This document shows positions 21,416 through 35,399 of a stretch of 64,000 nucleotides of DNA, in pieces (positions within the stretch are counted from its first letter, which is position 1; every line of letters begins with the position of its first letter). The translations under genes and the position numbers were made by a program. Origin of the DNA: Musa acuminata AAA Group (Eukaryota > Streptophyta > Magnoliopsida > Zingiberales > Musaceae); contig NC_088342.1 of NCBI RefSeq assembly GCF_036884655.1, positions 13,699,001 to 13,763,000 on the forward strand, read 5' to 3'. The notes under the pieces were generated by a model. The model worked only from the letters and a program-made list of their open reading frames with translations. It ran no database searches and was not told the DNA's origin.

Positions 21416-24400
21416 TATGCTACCTATATTTAAGGGAAGAGAAAAACCATGAAGCAATTTCCAGCTCTTATTGATACCTCTATGACAGCTTTATAAAGCA
21501 AGAACAAAGAGGAGATGTATAAGGCGAGCCTTGGCACCATGGTTAGGATACTTATTTGCAAATAGAGGACATGATTTGAGTCACAAAAAGAACCTCTCTT
21601 ATTAAAGAGTATAGCCACGTCCATCGATCCTACTAAAACCCTTCATTAGTGCATTATTAAAAAAAACTAATATTGAGATTTGTTGCAGCAAAAAGATTAA
21701 TATACTGTTCAGGTTCTAATTTCAGTTAGTTGGGACTTCAAAATTGCTTGAGTTTGAGATTGCCAACTTCAAAAAGTCATTTCAAGTACCGGAAAATTTG
21801 TTCTATGATGGAGATTCAGTTCAGAAACAGACTAATGTTGCTTAAGTTACGAGCTCAACCTCCAGTAAAACACTAGTTAATTGTTTTATCTTCCCTCGAA
21901 CTGCATAGTGCTTATTAGAAGAAAATTGAAAACAAGAAAGCATTCATAGCTTCAACGGCATCAGTTAAACTGATGCAAGAGTTATACTGGGTTATTGCCA
22001 TATAAATTAGAATAAAAAATCCAATAAACAAACTCAAGTTGGACAATAAACTACAAAAGAAAATACTGAAACATGTGCATTCATCCAAAAACTGAAGATC
22101 ACAGTTTCTTACCAGTTGATGCAGCTTAGTTTTCTTTTATTTCCTTGCAGTTGTCAACTTTTTCTAATTCCCATAACTCAAATTATTGTGGTATCAATTT
22201 CCTTGCTTGTTATCCTAGTAAGATTTTGCACCAAAATACACTGGATCAATCTCCTTGATTATATTAGTAGAGAATGAATTCCTACTTAGGGACATATATG
22301 ATCCTTTTGCTTATACGTTATGGAGCTTCTAGTTGGTTGGTTTTTGGTGGAACACTTGCTCGCTTATTCCAAATGTGTTCAACATTTTACTACAATTTGT
22401 TCTATTTAATTAGTTTTGGCAATATTTTCTCTTGAATTTGCATAATCAGTTTATAGTCTAGTAGTGCCATAAGTTAATACCATACTCCAAACTCAATTCT
22501 ACTTATCTTAATTCTCAATTATATAATTATACACAGTACCCCTATGCTAAAGCACCACAGCTAAAATACTGCTTACAGTACTAGACTGCCCCCTCTTCCC
22601 TCCTGTTTGCATGAGAATAACACTTATTGCAGTCCAGAATTGGCCCCTTTCCTAACTAAATCAAGCTTAATGTTGGTCTTCTCCAAATTTCCATAGAAGT
22701 CATCTTCCATGCAAGGATTGCTTTTTCGAGTACCGGACCCATTATGGCAACCTGTCAGATCGATATATATCAGTCTGTACTGGTATACCAACACATGATA
22801 CACTGGTGCATACCGGCATTTCAACGATGAAGAAAAAGAGGGTGAAGAGGAAGGGGCAGTGGAGGAATAGAGGAGGAAGAAGAAAGAATAAGGAAGAAGA
22901 GGAGAAGTGCAGTGGCAGCATACTTGGGAAGCAGCGGCAGTGCCGAAGTAAAAGCGACAGTGGCAGTGGCAACAGTGAAGAGACAGCATTGCAGTGGCTA
23001 AGAGGCAGCACCACTGCAGCATAGCAGCGGCGAGGGCTGCGGCATCATACGCGAGAAGAGGGCTCACGTTCGCAAGCCCTAATTGCTTTTTTTTTTCCTT
23101 TTTTAATGCTAAGTTGGGCAGGGGCCACCAATTTTCAATTTTTTTATTATTTTAACCGGACTGGTCCATGTAACGATCCATGCCCGGACCAGTATGTACC
23201 GCCTATACCATACCATTTTGGGTGGTACAGTAATCATGCTTCCATGCATGGTAGGTTACAGTCTGTCACATCATAAGACTTCAGATTTCTTTTCTGAAGA
23301 GAATTATCAGCGTACTACCCTCCTGTCTAATTCATTCACAAGCTGTAAGCATGAATATGGAGTGCAATGTCATCAGACGAGGCCCCACATTGTTCAGCAT
23401 GTGACAGGGCTGAACTACTGTAACCCAATAACCTAAACTGTTGTGTAAAATCACAAGCTCCCAAAAGACCATAAATTTAGTTGTGTCGGTACACGTATTA
23501 GGTTGTTGCATAACTGTCATTAAAATATCTGGATTCCTTTATGTTACTACAAACAGAAGGGTTTTCCTGTTTAGTTTAACATAAGGAACTTTACAAGTCT
23601 AATTTTATGGATATATGTAGTATCATCTTTAGTAGAATGTTCCAAAATAGCAAATCTTGCCACAATGCTACTATCTGTACTCAAATATAGCTACACAAAG
23701 TAATCCACACACCAATGGAATCAAGACCTGGTTAGACTAGGACATGGAAAACATCGTTCTGAAAACATACCTGGTTTAGGGGATTGTCAGGGGATTTCTT
23801 CCAAAGCTTCCATATCATATCCTTGTACTGGTTGAGCATCAGACCTGGTTTCTCTTCCTTTAATTTGAGAAGCTCTGATTCTTCAAAAGCCTGAAAATAT
23901 ACATGTTAAGAATCAAAATTAAGAAACAATTTCGGCAAAAAAACATAAAAAGAATGATAGATTCCCTGCATAATGCATATACAATGACTCTTCAGCAAAA
24001 AGTATTCGGAGCTGTGTCATAAAATATTACTATGATATGATTCGACAAAGTGATGCTATACTTTTGTCAATAACAAAGATGTAGATATCACAACTAATAT
24101 TTACTGGAGAAAATCAACCATCAGAAGAACAAATATCTGAGCACGGAAAATGTATGATGTCCAAAAAGAAAAAAGTTACAGCAAGGCACAACCAGTGTCT
24201 CAAGAGATCACACATACATAGCAACATGTTACTCCCTAATGAAACTGCAGAAGCTTAAACCAAAATACAAAACAATAAAAATCTTGAACACAAGAAAAAA
24301 TGAAAAAAATGGTAAAGAAAAAACAAAGAGACAATGCTTTAAAAATTACAAAAAGAGAGTCTTGGTTTATATATCCTTAACATTTGCATGGACAACATGT

Positions 24401-27227
24401 GATGGGAACTTAAAAAGAAAAAGGATCACTCAGAACAAAAACTAAAAAATTTAAATATGTGATGTAAATAATTTATTTATTTATTATTTATTTTATCCCT
24501 AATTTGAAACAGGACTTGGGAATTAACTATGAGTTAGCTTCCTTGTTAGGCCACACAAACAAGGAATCATATTAATCTATCTATTGTAAAACTCTAATTA
24601 TAAAATTTTAATTCAAGAAAAAGGAATTCAAAATTTTTCATTGATTACAACAGCTGTCAGAAAAAGCACAAGATCCGATCTGGTGCACTAACATCAGTCT
24701 ATTTACACCCGATAAGTCTGATACAACTTGTTTGCCATAGAGGGTAAATCATACTAGATCGAACTGGACAAAATCACTCAGGTTACATTTCAATTGGCTG
24801 TTGGACTCCTAAATACAATCCTGTACCAACCGGTATGGACAATATTTTAAACCATGGTTGAAGCTAACAAACAAATAATTCAACCACACATATGCCAAGA
24901 TGACAGATCATAGAGTTACTATGGTAAACTTATTATTCACTTGTGCAAATCCATCCATCAACTTGGCATATGTGTGAAGCACATCAAAGTGGAGTGTTAG
25001 AACTTGTAATTTTTCTACCCATATCTTTCTTCTTACTATCCTATACTAAGTTTTCTAGTCTTTTATGATATGTTGCAAAAATATACACAAGAATAACAAG
25101 CTTTAATCCAACTATCTGGGAGTGACTGCATGGATCTTTTCAGCCATTGAATTTTGTACGAGGCAACATCCTTATTAAATATAGTTTTCAAGTCTTCTTA
25201 GGTATTCCTTTACTTCTCATCTGACACATCTATATGCATCCTTAGAACATACCCCTACTATCATAAACAATTCCCCATCATTATGTCGCTTACGAAGCTA
25301 TGCTCAATTATTCACAAATGAATTTTTTTTCCTATCTTTCTCAATAACATCACATGTTCAACTAAATATTTTGCAAACTTTTCATATATGTTGCTTTTTA
25401 ACAGCCCAACAGTGTGTGTTGCATAGAGGTAGAGATGAAGTAAACACTTGCCTTGTAATTTTTTTAAAACTAAATGATACCTAGTGATCACATGAAACAC
25501 TCACTATAGCTCTCTACTTAACCATCCAACAATATTTTCATCAATCTCTCCATCATGTGGAATAATAAATCCAAAATACCTATAACTTTTCTTTTCAGAC
25601 TCCTTGTTCAAACATCCTACCTACAAGTTGTAGTTCTCTTAATATTGTTAAAATAACTTCTTATATATATTCAGCCTTAATCCTACATAATTTAATTTCT
25701 TTCTAAGATTTCCCTTTATAACTCAGGTTTAAATTTTAATTTCATTTAAATTCTATCCTTATTTACTTGTTTATTCTTGCAAAACCTAAGGGTGAGACTT
25801 AGCATTAAGGTGAAGTTGTTCCATTATGACCAGGGCTACTAAAGTTTCAGTCATGTCCCCAAATCCTACATTAGCAGGAGATTTATGCACTTGACTTGTA
25901 ATTTAGATAGTAAAATGATAGGATTACAAAGAGAGTAAGAACATAAAAGAAGACACATGGCATCATCCTCTATAAAAGAGAGTATACTCAAGACCAACAT
26001 TAAATGACTTAAAATTTTAGTCAACTCTATTTTGTTTGATACTATTAACCAAAAATACAGACTCTAATCACCTTATACTTCCACGTTATTAAAAAGAAAT
26101 AATATCACAAGAAAAGTTGTTTTATGAAACAATAGGATGGTCTAGAGCTGCAGTACGAGGGCAGGCATACATTGAAATCTTGTTTGTCCAAAATTTGCTT
26201 GGTTTATGTTTAGTCAATTTGGTTGACCAATGAATTTATTAAAAAAATTATTTGTAGATTTAAAATCTTGAACAGGACTTTCAAGAGCTGGTTAAAAAAG
26301 ACCTCTGATATCAATGCCGTGAGCCTAAACTATGAAAACAATTGCTCAATTCTAATCTTAAGATTGATATTTCTGAAATAAAATACATGATTGCTAGAGT
26401 GCAGAATAATCTTGTTGTTTTTTAATGAATGACGATGATTTTTTAAAGCAACTAAGGGAAGCGATCTCCGATATCGTGTGGGAAAAAGGAAAAAACTATA
26501 GCTAACAATAAATCAGCGCTCACAAATTTACTAGGTTATCCATCAGCATAGAGCCCAGTGATTCTGGAACAAGCCTAGTAGCCTTAGGGTTTGAATGTGT
26601 ACGAGGTTTCCTGTTTTCTCCGCCAAATTTAGTATATGGCCAAAACCAGAAAAGAAAGAGCGATACCTTGAAAGAAACCTTGAGCCTCCTCTCAGGATGG
26701 CGATCAGGCGGCAGCGCGGGCTCCGGGAGGGCCATCCTGGCGATGGCATCCTCCACGGAGTGGGCCTCGATCACCGAGTCGTCCCTGTTGGTGTTCTCGA
26801 CCATCACCATCCGATCGTACTCCTCCTCGTCGGAGGTGCGGCTCTGGCGCTTCTTGGCGGCCTCGGCGGTCTGGAGGATGCGCTGCCGCTCCTCCTCGCG
26901 GCGTCGCTGGAGCTCGGCCTCGGTAACCTTGGGGACGGGAACGGAGACGCGGGCGGCCTTGCGGTCGGGCTTGCGCCCAGCGACCTCGAGCTCCCGCAGC
27001 TCCTGCTCGGCGAGCTTGCGGTTCTCGGCGCGGCGAGCGGCGGCCTCGGCGCGTTTCTCGGCCTCATCCTCGCGCTTCTTGGCGGCGCGGGACTTGGAGC
27101 CCTCCGCCTCCCGCCAGTACTGCTCCTCCTTGTCCTTGGCGGCGCGGTCCTTGCGCTCCGCCTCCACAGCGCTCCGGCGGGCGTGTGCCGCCTCCGCCTT
27201 CGTGTTCACGCCCATCTTCTTCGGCAT
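21416..27227 (-). CDS. CCDC124/Lso2-family coiled-coil protein, last exon uncertain
   Basis: Exon 1 is 27227-26667 (187 codons) and exon 2 is 23890-23771 (40 codons), both phase 0 with GT-AG borders. The protein starts MPKKMGVNTKAEAAHARRS, continues as a long charged coiled coil rich in A/E/K/R (~20-150), then SVEDAIARM and DRHPERRLK (~156-183). The C-terminal block EESELLKLKEEKPGL...QYKDMIWKLWKKSPDNPLNQ is typical of the family. The human and yeast relatives bind idle ribosomes, so a cytosolic ribosome-associated role is expected. The final residues lie in a third exon I could not fix: an acceptor at 21424 would add Val-Ala and a stop at 21416, while one near 22745 would add about 29 residues unlike the family. 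Exon 1 is strikingly GC-rich. Intron 1 is about 2.8 kb. Confidence 0.9.
21518..21660 (+). mobile_element. Au-like tRNA-derived SINE, diverged
   Basis: It begins AAGGCGAGCCTTGGCACCATGG, resembling the A-box start of the plant Au SINE. A degenerate B-box (GATTTGAGTC) follows about 50 bases on, then a CCTCTC..., CATTAGTGCATT tail segment in the usual order. It lies on the 3' side of the CCDC124-like gene. Confidence 0.6.
22745..23240. repeat. Interspersed repeat with GTACCGG-type motifs
   Basis: It is bounded by CTGTACTGGTATACC-like sequence on the left and GGACCAGTATGTACCGCC...GGGTGGTAC on the right. The middle is purine-rich GAAGAAAGAGG and GCAGTGGCAG low-complexity sequence. A short related remnant, TGTACCAACCGGTATGGAC, is at about 24822. 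It resembles a mobile repeat rather than an exon; the class is unknown. Confidence 0.45.
23891..26666 (-). other. Intron 1 of the CCDC124-like gene
   Basis: This 2776-base intron carries a diverged SINE remnant near 25790-25915 and a GTACCGG-type fragment near 24822. No other coding content was recognised. Confidence 0.75.
25790..25915 (+). mobile_element. Second Au-like SINE remnant
   Basis: GGTGAGACTTAGCATTAAGG resembles the SINE start, followed by GTTGTTCCATTATGACC. After a gap comes CCCAAATCCTACATTAGCAG and GAGATTTATGCACTTGAC, matching the expected tail order. It is more decayed than the copy at 21518. Confidence 0.45.
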
Positions 27228-28386
27228 TGCGACCGATCAATCGCTTCCACCGCCACCCTCAAGACCGATCGATCGCTTGGCTGCCTGGAATTGTATTATT
27301 ATTATTATTATTATAAGTACTTATTATTACTGGAACCGGCGAGGGTTAGAAAAGAACCAGAGCCAGGACGGGTCTGCATTTTGCTTTCTGTTTTTGCTTT
27401 TAAATTTTTAGTTATTACTTTCTGTTTTTGTTTTCGTGTTTCGTCTTTCCTTTCAAGGACGCAATTCCGGATCTCCGCCCTTCATCCGTACCCTCCACAT
27501 GATCCACCCGTTCGTCGCCGTTAGCGGTGTGCGTCCCTTGTGACGACTGGAACCTTCCGTTGTTTTCTACTGTACAAAGTTTGGTGGATCATCGCCAGCG
27601 CACAGCGTCATCCGTCAAGTCGTGTATGCCAGACTGCGATGCCACGCATCACAGCACGTCCAGAAACAAAATAGATGTCACCTTCCACAGGATCATTGTT
27701 TTGGTTCGTCACATTATATGAGGCACAAAATTTCCAAGAATAAGACCCAAAAACAAAATAGATGTAACCTTTGGCCCGATATTAATTTCTTTTGAGACTT
27801 TTACATATGAATAAAGTTGGATAGCGATTTCCGTTAAAAGAAACCCTAATATTATACTTTTTTTCCCCATGCAGCACCCTCGTATTAGTTTTTTCCAATA
27901 GAGCTCTTTTTCGGAACCCTATAGTTACTCTTTTGTTTTTTTCCTTTTTTTCTCTCTCTTCAAACTCATTCAATTGATATAATTGAGCCAACCCAAAATT
28001 TGAACATATTCAAAATAAATAAAAATAATATATATAAAGAAAAAAATTTGAGCTTATTAAAAAAACAAAATTAATTAAAAATGGGGATATAACAAGAATA
28101 TAAAATCAATCTTTGTATAATTCTTTACTTACCATTTTTTACCTCAAAATTTTCTTTTCCTTGCTCTATTCGTACTGAATTTTACTTTGTTATTATTATA
28201 GGAAACCACCAACAAATAAGGGATTAATCTTGCTTATTTACTATACCACTATTGATTGAATAAACCCAAATTTTTTTTATTTTTTTCCTATTTTATTTTT
28301 TTATATAAAAATCCTATTTATGTTGTGCCAACCTAACACAAATTCTTATTTTATTTATTTTTATTTATTATTTTTATTTTCTTAAT
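27228..28386. other. 5' flank of the CCDC124-like gene
   Basis: This holds the leader and promoter region with a (TTA)n run at about 27295-27315. Moderately GC-rich DNA to about 27700 is followed by AT-rich DNA. No independent gene was seen. TATA-box position is not clear. Confidence 0.4.
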
Positions 28387-28458
28387 ATTATATATATATA
28401 TATATATATTTATGTATGTATGTATGTATGTATGTATGTATGTATGTATGTATGTATG

Positions 28459-28491
<33 letters not shown>

Positions 28492-28520
28492 GTGTGTGTG
28501 TATATATGTATACAATATAT

Positions 28521-28562
<42 letters not shown>
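28387..28562. repeat. Compound microsatellite TA/TATG/CA
   Basis: (TA)n, then (TATG)n from about 28411 to 28460, then mixed TA/TG, (CA)n near 28519-28534, and (TA)n again. Open frames here are repeat artefacts. Confidence 0.95.
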
Positions 28563-28565
<3 letters not shown>

Positions 28566-29261
28566 CCCTATAATTTATTTTATTGAGATAATTTTGTTAT
28601 AATATTCAACTGTAATATGTATATACATAAATATAAATAGAATTACGCAAATAATTAACTTTAATTAAGTAAATAAATAATTAATAATAATATCTACTTA
28701 AACATACATTATTATATCTTTAAACACTTAAACATGTACCACTATATAAATAAAAATAATCTCATTTTTGCAATATATTATTTAAACATTATATGTTATA
28801 AATATTTAATAAATAGATCAATAATTATCAAAATGATGATCAAGTTCTCAAATGACATTTGTTGTTTCTAGACTCTTTCTCTAGTTATCAAGTATTTTAT
28901 CTTAATATGTTTAGAACTATTAGAATATATCATTTTTAGAGAAGAAAACTACTAGTGTGTTCCTACAAAGTATCTTTAGAAACCCGATAATTGAATCAAC
29001 CACACCAAATCTTCAATAAAATTTTGTAGTCACCAAAGCATCAAAGCATGTCATAAATTCAACTTCTATTGTTAATTATATAATAAATAATTATTTTATA
29101 TTTTTTAATAAATTATCTCTCGAGCTCACATTAATATAAATCCTAAAGTGAACTTTCTATTATTAAAGTAATTTACAAAATCAATATCTATATATCTCAT
29201 CACTTTATACTAATTTGATTTCTTGTATATGAACTTGTAGTCTTTCGTCCCTTATAGATAT

Positions 29262-30858
29262 TGTAGAGAAAACTATGGGTGACATCATATGCACGATAGA
29301 TGAATATAAATCAAAAATCTCAAATTTCCCAAAAGGTGTTTATCGTCGTGCGAAGATTGATACGTAAAAACATACGAAACTAAAAACTACATGTGAGATA
29401 GTTATGTTACATAGGGAGATCGTATATCTTTGAATTCCTACAGATCTATGGGAGATGATGAAGGAGGTCAAGCATCCTCCTCTCTAACGATGATCCATAC
29501 TATAGGGGCTTTGAATATGCTTCTCGAATTATTGCCCAAATCTCTATACTTATTAGTTGAGGAGGGAGAAGGGGAGAGGAGAACAAGAGATTACAACCAA
29601 GAAGCCTTGCCTATAGCTATTTGGTTCTCTCCTATTTATAAAGGTCTCTTGTCAACTTAACCATAATGGATCATGCCCTATTGCGTATTGGATCTTTATC
29701 CAACTACCCAAGCCTTTTAGATTAGTGGATCTCTATCCAATAATCTCTTATTAGCTCTTATTGGATCTCATATATATGATCCAATAATTCAGAGGCTTGA
29801 TGGATATCTAATAAGATAGGGGATCCAACGGATATCTCATACTCGAACCTCTACTCATAGCAACACCTACTATATGTGTGCAATCCTTTAGGCCTAATAT
29901 CGAGCTGGCTATGAGTCATACTTATTAGAACTTCTTCTAGCTCAATGAATTATTATATCAATAATAATTCACTCGATTCATTGATTATGGACGTATTATG
30001 CCACTACAGCGCAATCCCCAAATGATATGAAGGAATCCAATCTTTTGGACCTATCTATCCTTAATTATTGTGTATCTATAGTCCAACATCTATCTAATAT
30101 CTTAGAAACTATATACCGGGCATGGTGTTGTCAGGCTCTAACCGAATTCTCCCAAATAACTTTTTCTCTCTCAATCTGAATGACCTTGGCCAAGGATTTG
30201 TTTAAGCAAGAATACATGAGATATTCCTCTCATGATAGTGAGAGTAGAGGATCCTCTATCGACACTCAATAGCCCTCGTAAGATTAAATATCACTCCCGA
30301 TGGTCGATTGTACTAGATCTGAAACTTTCAAGCATATAAGTCCAGTATCAAAGAGTGGAGTACTCATACAGGATATTCTTGGTATCTCAAGTCTAAGGAC
30401 TAGGTATATCACTGAGATAACAGAATCGTTGTTTGACAATAAGGTATCATCAACCAACCATCCAATATTCCGTGAGTAAATCAATCAATAAACTCATTCT
30501 TCAATAAGCACCTGCATTATAGCTCTAGTGTCCCTACACGAGTAGTGATGAGATCAGCCACCTCCATCATATAGATGGGTATACAGCATACCGGTCTATC
30601 TAGTTATCTCGATATCCCTTTCAAGTAACATATGATCAGAATTATTTAGGGTATGTGTTTAAAAGTGAATCAATCTCATTATTATGATCTCATTACAATC
30701 CGATTCCTATTGTACAGATCCATGGACATCATAATATATTTATGCATCAAGCAATATAGAGTGAGAAAATATCATAATAATAATAAGCAAAAAGAGTATA
30801 TGTAATGTTACATATGTCATCACTCATGTGATTGACTTGCAGGGACTTATGACTAGCA
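29262..30858 (-). mobile_element. Solo LTR of copia family Y, inserted in X1
   Basis: It runs from TGTAGAGAAAAC to ...GACTAGCA and aligns throughout with the reverse complement of 51184-52650 and with 36907-38488. No polypurine tract abuts it. Flanking five bases GATAT (29257-29261) and AATAT (30859-30863) are a near-matching target duplication. X1 RNase H coding sequence lies on both sides, which fixes the order of events: X1 first, this insertion later, then LTR-LTR recombination. Confidence 0.85.
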
Positions 30859-33800
30859 AATATCTCATCACTTTCTTCGTAGTCTTCTAGTACTCTATTC
30901 CTAGGTTACTTTGAAATAAGAAATATGTTTTATTCGATTCCTTTCTAAGTCATTCTTACGACACTTACTTTGACTAAATTTTCACCTCTAGAAATAGGTG
31001 TATCATTAGTTAAAGAAAGTTGTATACTAAATCTTTCCAAGACTTGGTTAATATATTATTTTTGAGATGATCCTAATAATTTTCGAAATCTATCTTTGAA
31101 TATCTCAATACCAATAACATAAGCTACCTCGTTCATATCAATAATTTTAAAATTCTTAGTGATAAATATCTTAGTTTCTTGTAATAAACTAATATTACTA
31201 TTAGCAAGTAAAACATCATCTATATATAAGACCAATATAATAAATTTACTCTTATTGACCTCCAGATATACATATTGATCAACAATATTTTTCTTAAATC
31301 TAAAAATAATAATGATATCATGAAACTTTATAGGTTATTATTTGAAAGCTTATTTAAGACTATAAATAGATTTCTTAAGTTTGCAAGTCAAACTTTTCTT
31401 TCCCTTCTCTTCTAATCCTTCTAGTTAAAATTTTCTCATCTAGATCTCCATTTAAAAATATTATTTTTACATCTATATAACTCAAGATCATAATGAGCTA
31501 TTAGCATTATAATAATTCTCGATGAGTCCTTTTTAGAAACTAAAGTAAATATCTTGTTGTAATCAATATCTTCTTTCTAAGAAAATTTTTTAGTCATAAC
31601 TCTTTTATATTATTCAATATTACCATTTAAGTCATGTTTTATTTTAAAAATTCATTTGCAATCCATTAATTTCAATTCGTCTTTCACTACATCTTACCAT
31701 CTTTTAGAATTGTTACTTTTCATAACTTATGAAAATGATATGGGTCCTTTTTTTATTCATATTTTATAATCTGGTTCTTCTTGATATACCCATAATCATT
31801 AGAAATGATATATCTCCTTCTCTTGGAAATCTTCTTAAAATTACTATTATAGTTGTTCTACAAGATTACTAGTGGCGACATCATGTGAGAGTTCATTAAT
31901 GTTATTATATTATTCAGTGATTTGATGAATACCAACCTCTCGAATAGGAAATGATAAAGACCATCAACCTATATATTCTCTATATCAAAATTAATTTTTA
32001 AAGATTTTTCACTTCTATTGATTTTATCATTTTCTATAATTCTTGTAGTATGATAGTATATTATCCTCGTACTATGATTATGATAATAAAATATATATCC
32101 ATTGGATTTTTTGAATTAACCAATAAAATACTTAAAAATGATTCTTGGATCTAATTTTTTTTCATGTGAATTGAAGACTCTTATCTCTACAAGATAACCC
32201 TAAATTTGTAAATGTCTCAAATTAGATTTTATACTAATCCATAACTCAAATAGAGTTGATGGAGCTAACTTAACTCGGAATTATATTCAAGATATACATA
32301 ATTATTCTAAAAGCTTAACCCCACATTGACTCAAATATAGAGGAATAATTTATCATGTTTCTAATCATATCTATATGAGTATGATTTCACCTTTTCGTAA
32401 TATTATTTTACTGTGGCATACTTAGTAAAGTATATTGAGCATAAATACTTCACTTTTATAAGAATTTATTAACATGACTAAGATTCTGATTTGACTCATC
32501 ATATCTATCATAGAATTCATCATCTATATCAGATCTGATAATTTTATCTTTTTAATCTAATTATCTCTCAACCTCATTTATATACACCTTAAAAGTGTCA
32601 ACAACCTTAGACTTTCCATATATTGGATACACATAGTCATACCTTAATAAGTTATCTATAAATATGATAAAATATCTTTATTCATTGAAATAGAAAATAT
32701 AAAGTAATCCACAAATACTAATATGAATAATCTCAAAGAGTTCTTTACTTTTAATATACTTAGTTTGCTTTCTCTTAATGTAATCTGTACAAATATCTAA
32801 ATTAGTTAAGTTTAAATCTTTCAAAATATTATTCATTATTAATCTTTTGATTTATTCCTTAGAGATACACTCAAAATGTTTGTGCCACATGATAAAAGAT
32901 TTCTCATTATTGAAACTATTTTTCAATCTAGTATTTGATTATAGGGTCATCAATGTCTTTGTAAACTCAAAATTTAAATTAACTTTATATAAAAAATCAT
33001 AAAGAGTTTTAAAACTAATTTTTATTAAATTATAAAATATATTGAGTTTACCATCACTAAAAGAAAGATAATATCCTAACTCATCAATCTAGATAAAGAA
33101 ACTAAACTTTTAGAAATAATAAGAACATTGCATGTATCGATAATAATGAATCTCACTAAATTATTAGATGACTAAGGGCATAGGCAATAAATTTTCACTA
33201 CTATAACTTTTGCTTTGAAATGATTCAATGAAACTCTTATATTCTTTTGATTTTTAGGTTAAAAAAATTTATGTATATTTTTGATAAAATGAGTTGAAGC
33301 ATCAAAATTAATCTATTAAGTGTTAGAAGGAATCTCTATAATCTTTTATCCAAAGCATACAAGGGTCAAGTTTATATATTTCTTTTCGAATCAAGTCTTT
33401 TGTTTAATACACTTCTTTTTTATATATCTTTTATTGCTATAAAAAAAGTATTTTACTATCAAAGCTTTCTTTTCATTAGTTTATTTAGTATTTTTGGACC
33501 CAACAAACTTATTTGGTGGATGATGCTTTTAACTTTTTTTGTGTTACCGACTTCTTAAGTACTAATCAAATATTATGAGATCTTTCTTATCTTTAATCTT
33601 AACTTTCTGAAAAAATATATTAATTAGCTCATTTAAGTCTCATTTATCTTTATTTGTATTATAGTAAACTTTTAATGGCCAAATTGAGGAGGAAGAGAAT
33701 TAAAAATTAATTATATGAGGAAAGACGTATATATATTAATACATAATACTTTAAGTTTCCTAACCTTATCAGTCATATTAAGAATATAATCTTGAATTCC

Positions 33801-35399
33801 TTTTTTTGAGCCGTAATCAGTTCTTCTAGTAATGTGCCATCTAATAACTTGTTATTAAATCTATTTTCAATAACCTTCAAATATTCTTATGCACTACTTG
33901 CATATGATCATAAAATCATAATATTATTTATAATTATTATTCTTATAAACATTAGACTGAGCCTGTTAGATCATTCCTAAACATATATTTCATTAACTTA
34001 TTCTATAGTGCTTTCATTAATTAAGTCTACATACTTTTCAATAATCATTGCTAGGCTAGGATCTAATCCACTTAGTGTGAACTACATATGCTCTAACTAT
34101 TCTAAATAATTTGAATCAGAGAATATAAGAACACTAGAAGAATGAGAATATATAGAGGGAAGTACCATTATAAAATATAAGATAATATTAATATTTTGAG
34201 TCCTCAAAATATGATGAACTATTGATATCATCTATATTTCATCTTTGAGTGAAATATTAACATATATAATAGTCATTGAAAATTATTTAAGAAAGAATAA
34301 TATTTTCTTTATGGAATAGTTTTACTATCTGTAGGTATATAACCTTAAACTATAAAGATATCCAAAATAGTATTATTTTATCCTATCACATAATTATTCA
34401 AAGTAGATTTTCTTTTAGAATTATTTAAATCTTCAAATTATATATATATCAATGTCAATATTATCTTTCTTGATATCATTTAATACTATTTTTTAATATA
34501 ATTTTATAAGTCATTAGCCCAAATCATTTTGGTTGCTACAAAATCAATACAATAATATAAAATATAGTTTAAAACATCTTATTAATGGTAGAATATTTAT
34601 TATAATTCATACCTCATAAACCTATCATCCTAGACTATTTTGATAACTGCAAGTCAAATAAAACTTAGGTATATAAGTTACAAATAATATTTACTAAATT
34701 TTTATTAATATTATTTATATAAAAATAATTTAATAATAATAAAATAATAACTATAATAGTTATTGAACATAAATAAGTATAAAAGAAAACTTATATGATA
34801 ATTGTAATTATGATAAAACATAAATCATATATTTTTATATGAAAGATAAATATTATTTTATATTTTTAAACATACACATGTAAATAACTACATAAATATC
34901 TAAAAATAATACTTTGAATTTAAGATCATATGAAATCCTATAAAAGAAATTCATAATTTATAATTTTTTATAGTTTCATATGAAATCCTAAATTAGACCA
35001 ATTAACTCTATTTAATTAGGTAAGCCTAGAATTGGACTACTAAAAATAAGTTAGTTGATTTAGGCTAAGCATTGGCTTAATTAGGTTAGTTAAAATTAAA
35101 ATTGATCAAAGTTAAAAATTGGCTAAGATTTGACTTTCCTCAAATTTGGTCAAAATTAAGATTGATTAAATCTAAATCTAATTAAGCAGTCATAATCAAG
35201 TTCGACAAAAAATTTAGGATTGACCAAAATTAAGGCTTAATCAAAATTAAAATTTGACCAAATCAAGATGGTTAATATTTAAATTAGTTTAATAACAAAG
35301 TGTAATAGGTTAAAAATAGGGTAGATTGGGCAGGTTTTCACTAAAGTTGATGAGATCGGGTCAACATTTGATTTTGATCGATTAGGTCAAAATCACATA

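Noticed and set aside
26595..27524. A 309-codon open frame on the plus strand opposite the CCDC124-like exon
   Set aside because: It is a shadow of the GC-rich coding exon. Its amino acids are low-complexity and it has no family features.
28351..28602. Open frames rich in Tyr and Ile/Val
   Set aside because: They are translations of TA/TATG/CA microsatellites; the same holds for 38156-38419.
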